Below, in pieces: positions 11,592-12,064 of a stretch of DNA of 12,064 nucleotides (its first letter is position 1; each line of letters begins with the position of its first letter). The notes beneath the pieces were generated by a model that was not told the DNA's origin, searched no databases, and saw nothing but the letters and a program-made list of their open reading frames with translations. Source of the stretch: an uncultured Synergistaceae bacterium. Lineage in GTDB: Bacteria > Synergistota > Synergistia > Synergistales > Aminobacteriaceae. The position numbers were made by a program, and so were the translations under genes. Location: the NCBI GenBank assembly GCA_937870605.1, contig CALMZW010000128.1, positions 1 to 12,064 of the forward strand. The letters run 5' to 3'.

Positions 11592-12064
11592 GGGCGCGAG
11601 CCCCACGCACAGGACGGGTAGCCGCACACGGAACAGCGACGGCACAATCCCCCGACGCCCCATTTCCGAACCTCGGCCTGGGTCGGCTCGCGCCGTGCGA
11701 AGAGCCGCGTCAGCAGGGGGTCGAACGTTGTCCATGCGTCATGAACGACACAGGCGGGAGCTCCGATCAGCGGAACGGTTCCGGCGTAGGCGAGCATCAG
11801 ATTCGATCCGGGCAACATCGGCGCCCCCCGGAACACGACACGGTCGGCGACGCGCCGGATTGCGTCCGGGGTGAGGTCGTCCGCATCGACGCTCATGCCC
11901 CCGGTGCAGATCACCATCTCGGCGCCGAAACCGAGAAGCTGCCGGATCCGCGATTCGATTTCGTCCGGGTCATCCCCGGCCGTGAGATGATCGAGCAGCG
12001 ATCCGCCGAAAACAGCCAGCTTCGAAGCAAGTTTCGGCGCGAACGCGTCTTTCACGAGCCCGCT
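11588..12064 (-). CDS. Molybdopterin-binding protein, MoeA/MogA-like domain (C-terminal part, runs off right edge)
   Basis: About 158 residues are visible in an open frame reaching the window edge. Near the edge it reads SGLVKDAFAPKL, which fits the interior of molybdopterin-binding (MoCF) domains. ICTGGMSVDADDLTPDAI (approximately TGG-S-x-D-x-D-x-TPDAI) is the hallmark motif of that fold, and GAPMLPGSNLMLAY follows. It probably handles molybdopterin or its loading into molybdoenzymes, fitting the oxidoreductase operon downstream. The C-terminus carries CRRCSVCGYPSCAWG, a four-cysteine cluster that may bind a metal or Fe-S cluster. The GTG at 12055 is probably internal rather than the true start, which lies outside the window. 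Confidence 0.85.
   Translation of the reverse strand, partial: SGLVKDAFAPKLASKLAVFGGSLLDHLTAGDDPDEIESRIRQLLGFGAEMVICTGGMSVDADDLTPDAIRRVADRVVFRGAPMLPGSNLMLAYAGTVPLIGAPACVVHDAWTTFDPLLTRLFARREPTQAEVRKWGVGGLCRRCSVCGYPSCAWGSRP

Noticed and set aside
11592..11735. Upstream extension of the Fur-family gene to 11735
   Set aside because: The extra residues are antisense-like Arg-rich sequence inside the molybdopterin-binding gene. GTG 11591 gives the normal family length.

Overview
This is a G+C-rich bacterial window. Every gene I can support lies on the minus strand, so transcription runs right to left. The gene set points to a strict anaerobe: a molybdenum aldehyde oxidoreductase of the Desulfovibrio gigas MOP type, HdrB-like Fe-S proteins, an oxygen-sensitive radical SAM enzyme and an Rrf2 regulator. 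Desulfovibrionaceae and Synergistota are both plausible hosts, but the sequence alone does not settle this. I see no rRNA, tRNA, CRISPR array, insertion sequence, attachment site or origin.

Right edge (11151-12064): the C-terminal part of a molybdopterin-binding (MoeA/MogA-like) protein runs off the window. A Fur-family regulator follows, its GTG start overlapping the upstream stop codon. This unit ends in a strong intrinsic terminator at about 11059-11107.

Centre (1534-11046): a promoter with a perfect TTGACA -35 box (11017-11046) opens a leader of roughly 180 nt. The leader carries a possible 27-codon ORF with an excellent Shine-Dalgarno sequence. The cassette follows: aldehyde oxidoreductase (8088-10832); a structured 130-nt gap of hairpins; a flavin/ferredoxin/double-CCG protein (5639-7957); a small CxxC redox protein (5428-5652); a SAM methyltransferase (4752-5441); a C-GCAxxG-C-C protein (4313-4759); a multi-cluster radical SAM protein related to the TrsS/COG1964 group (2876-4303); and a PaaK-like AMP-dependent CoA ligase (1534-2895). 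The genes downstream of the gap overlap or nearly abut, as in one translationally coupled operon. From memory, content and order match the D. vulgaris cluster DVU_1559 down to DVU_1553, whose genes have family names but no established pathway. A reasonable inference is that the oxidoreductase turns an aldehyde into an acid, the flavin/Fe-S protein passes on the electrons, and the CoA ligase activates the acid. The radical SAM, methyltransferase and Cys-rich proteins would then build a cofactor or modify the substrate or enzyme. This is the most interesting system in the window.

Left edge (1-1387): a separate minus-strand set holds an Rrf2 regulator with three cysteines suited to an Fe-S cluster, a secreted DUF2318-like Cys-rich protein, and the start of a MacB/FtsX-type ABC permease. 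The combination resembles the accessory genes of FTR1/P19-type iron uptake loci. The regulator and the DUF2318 gene share a TGGTACATA element at exactly the same distance from their start codons.
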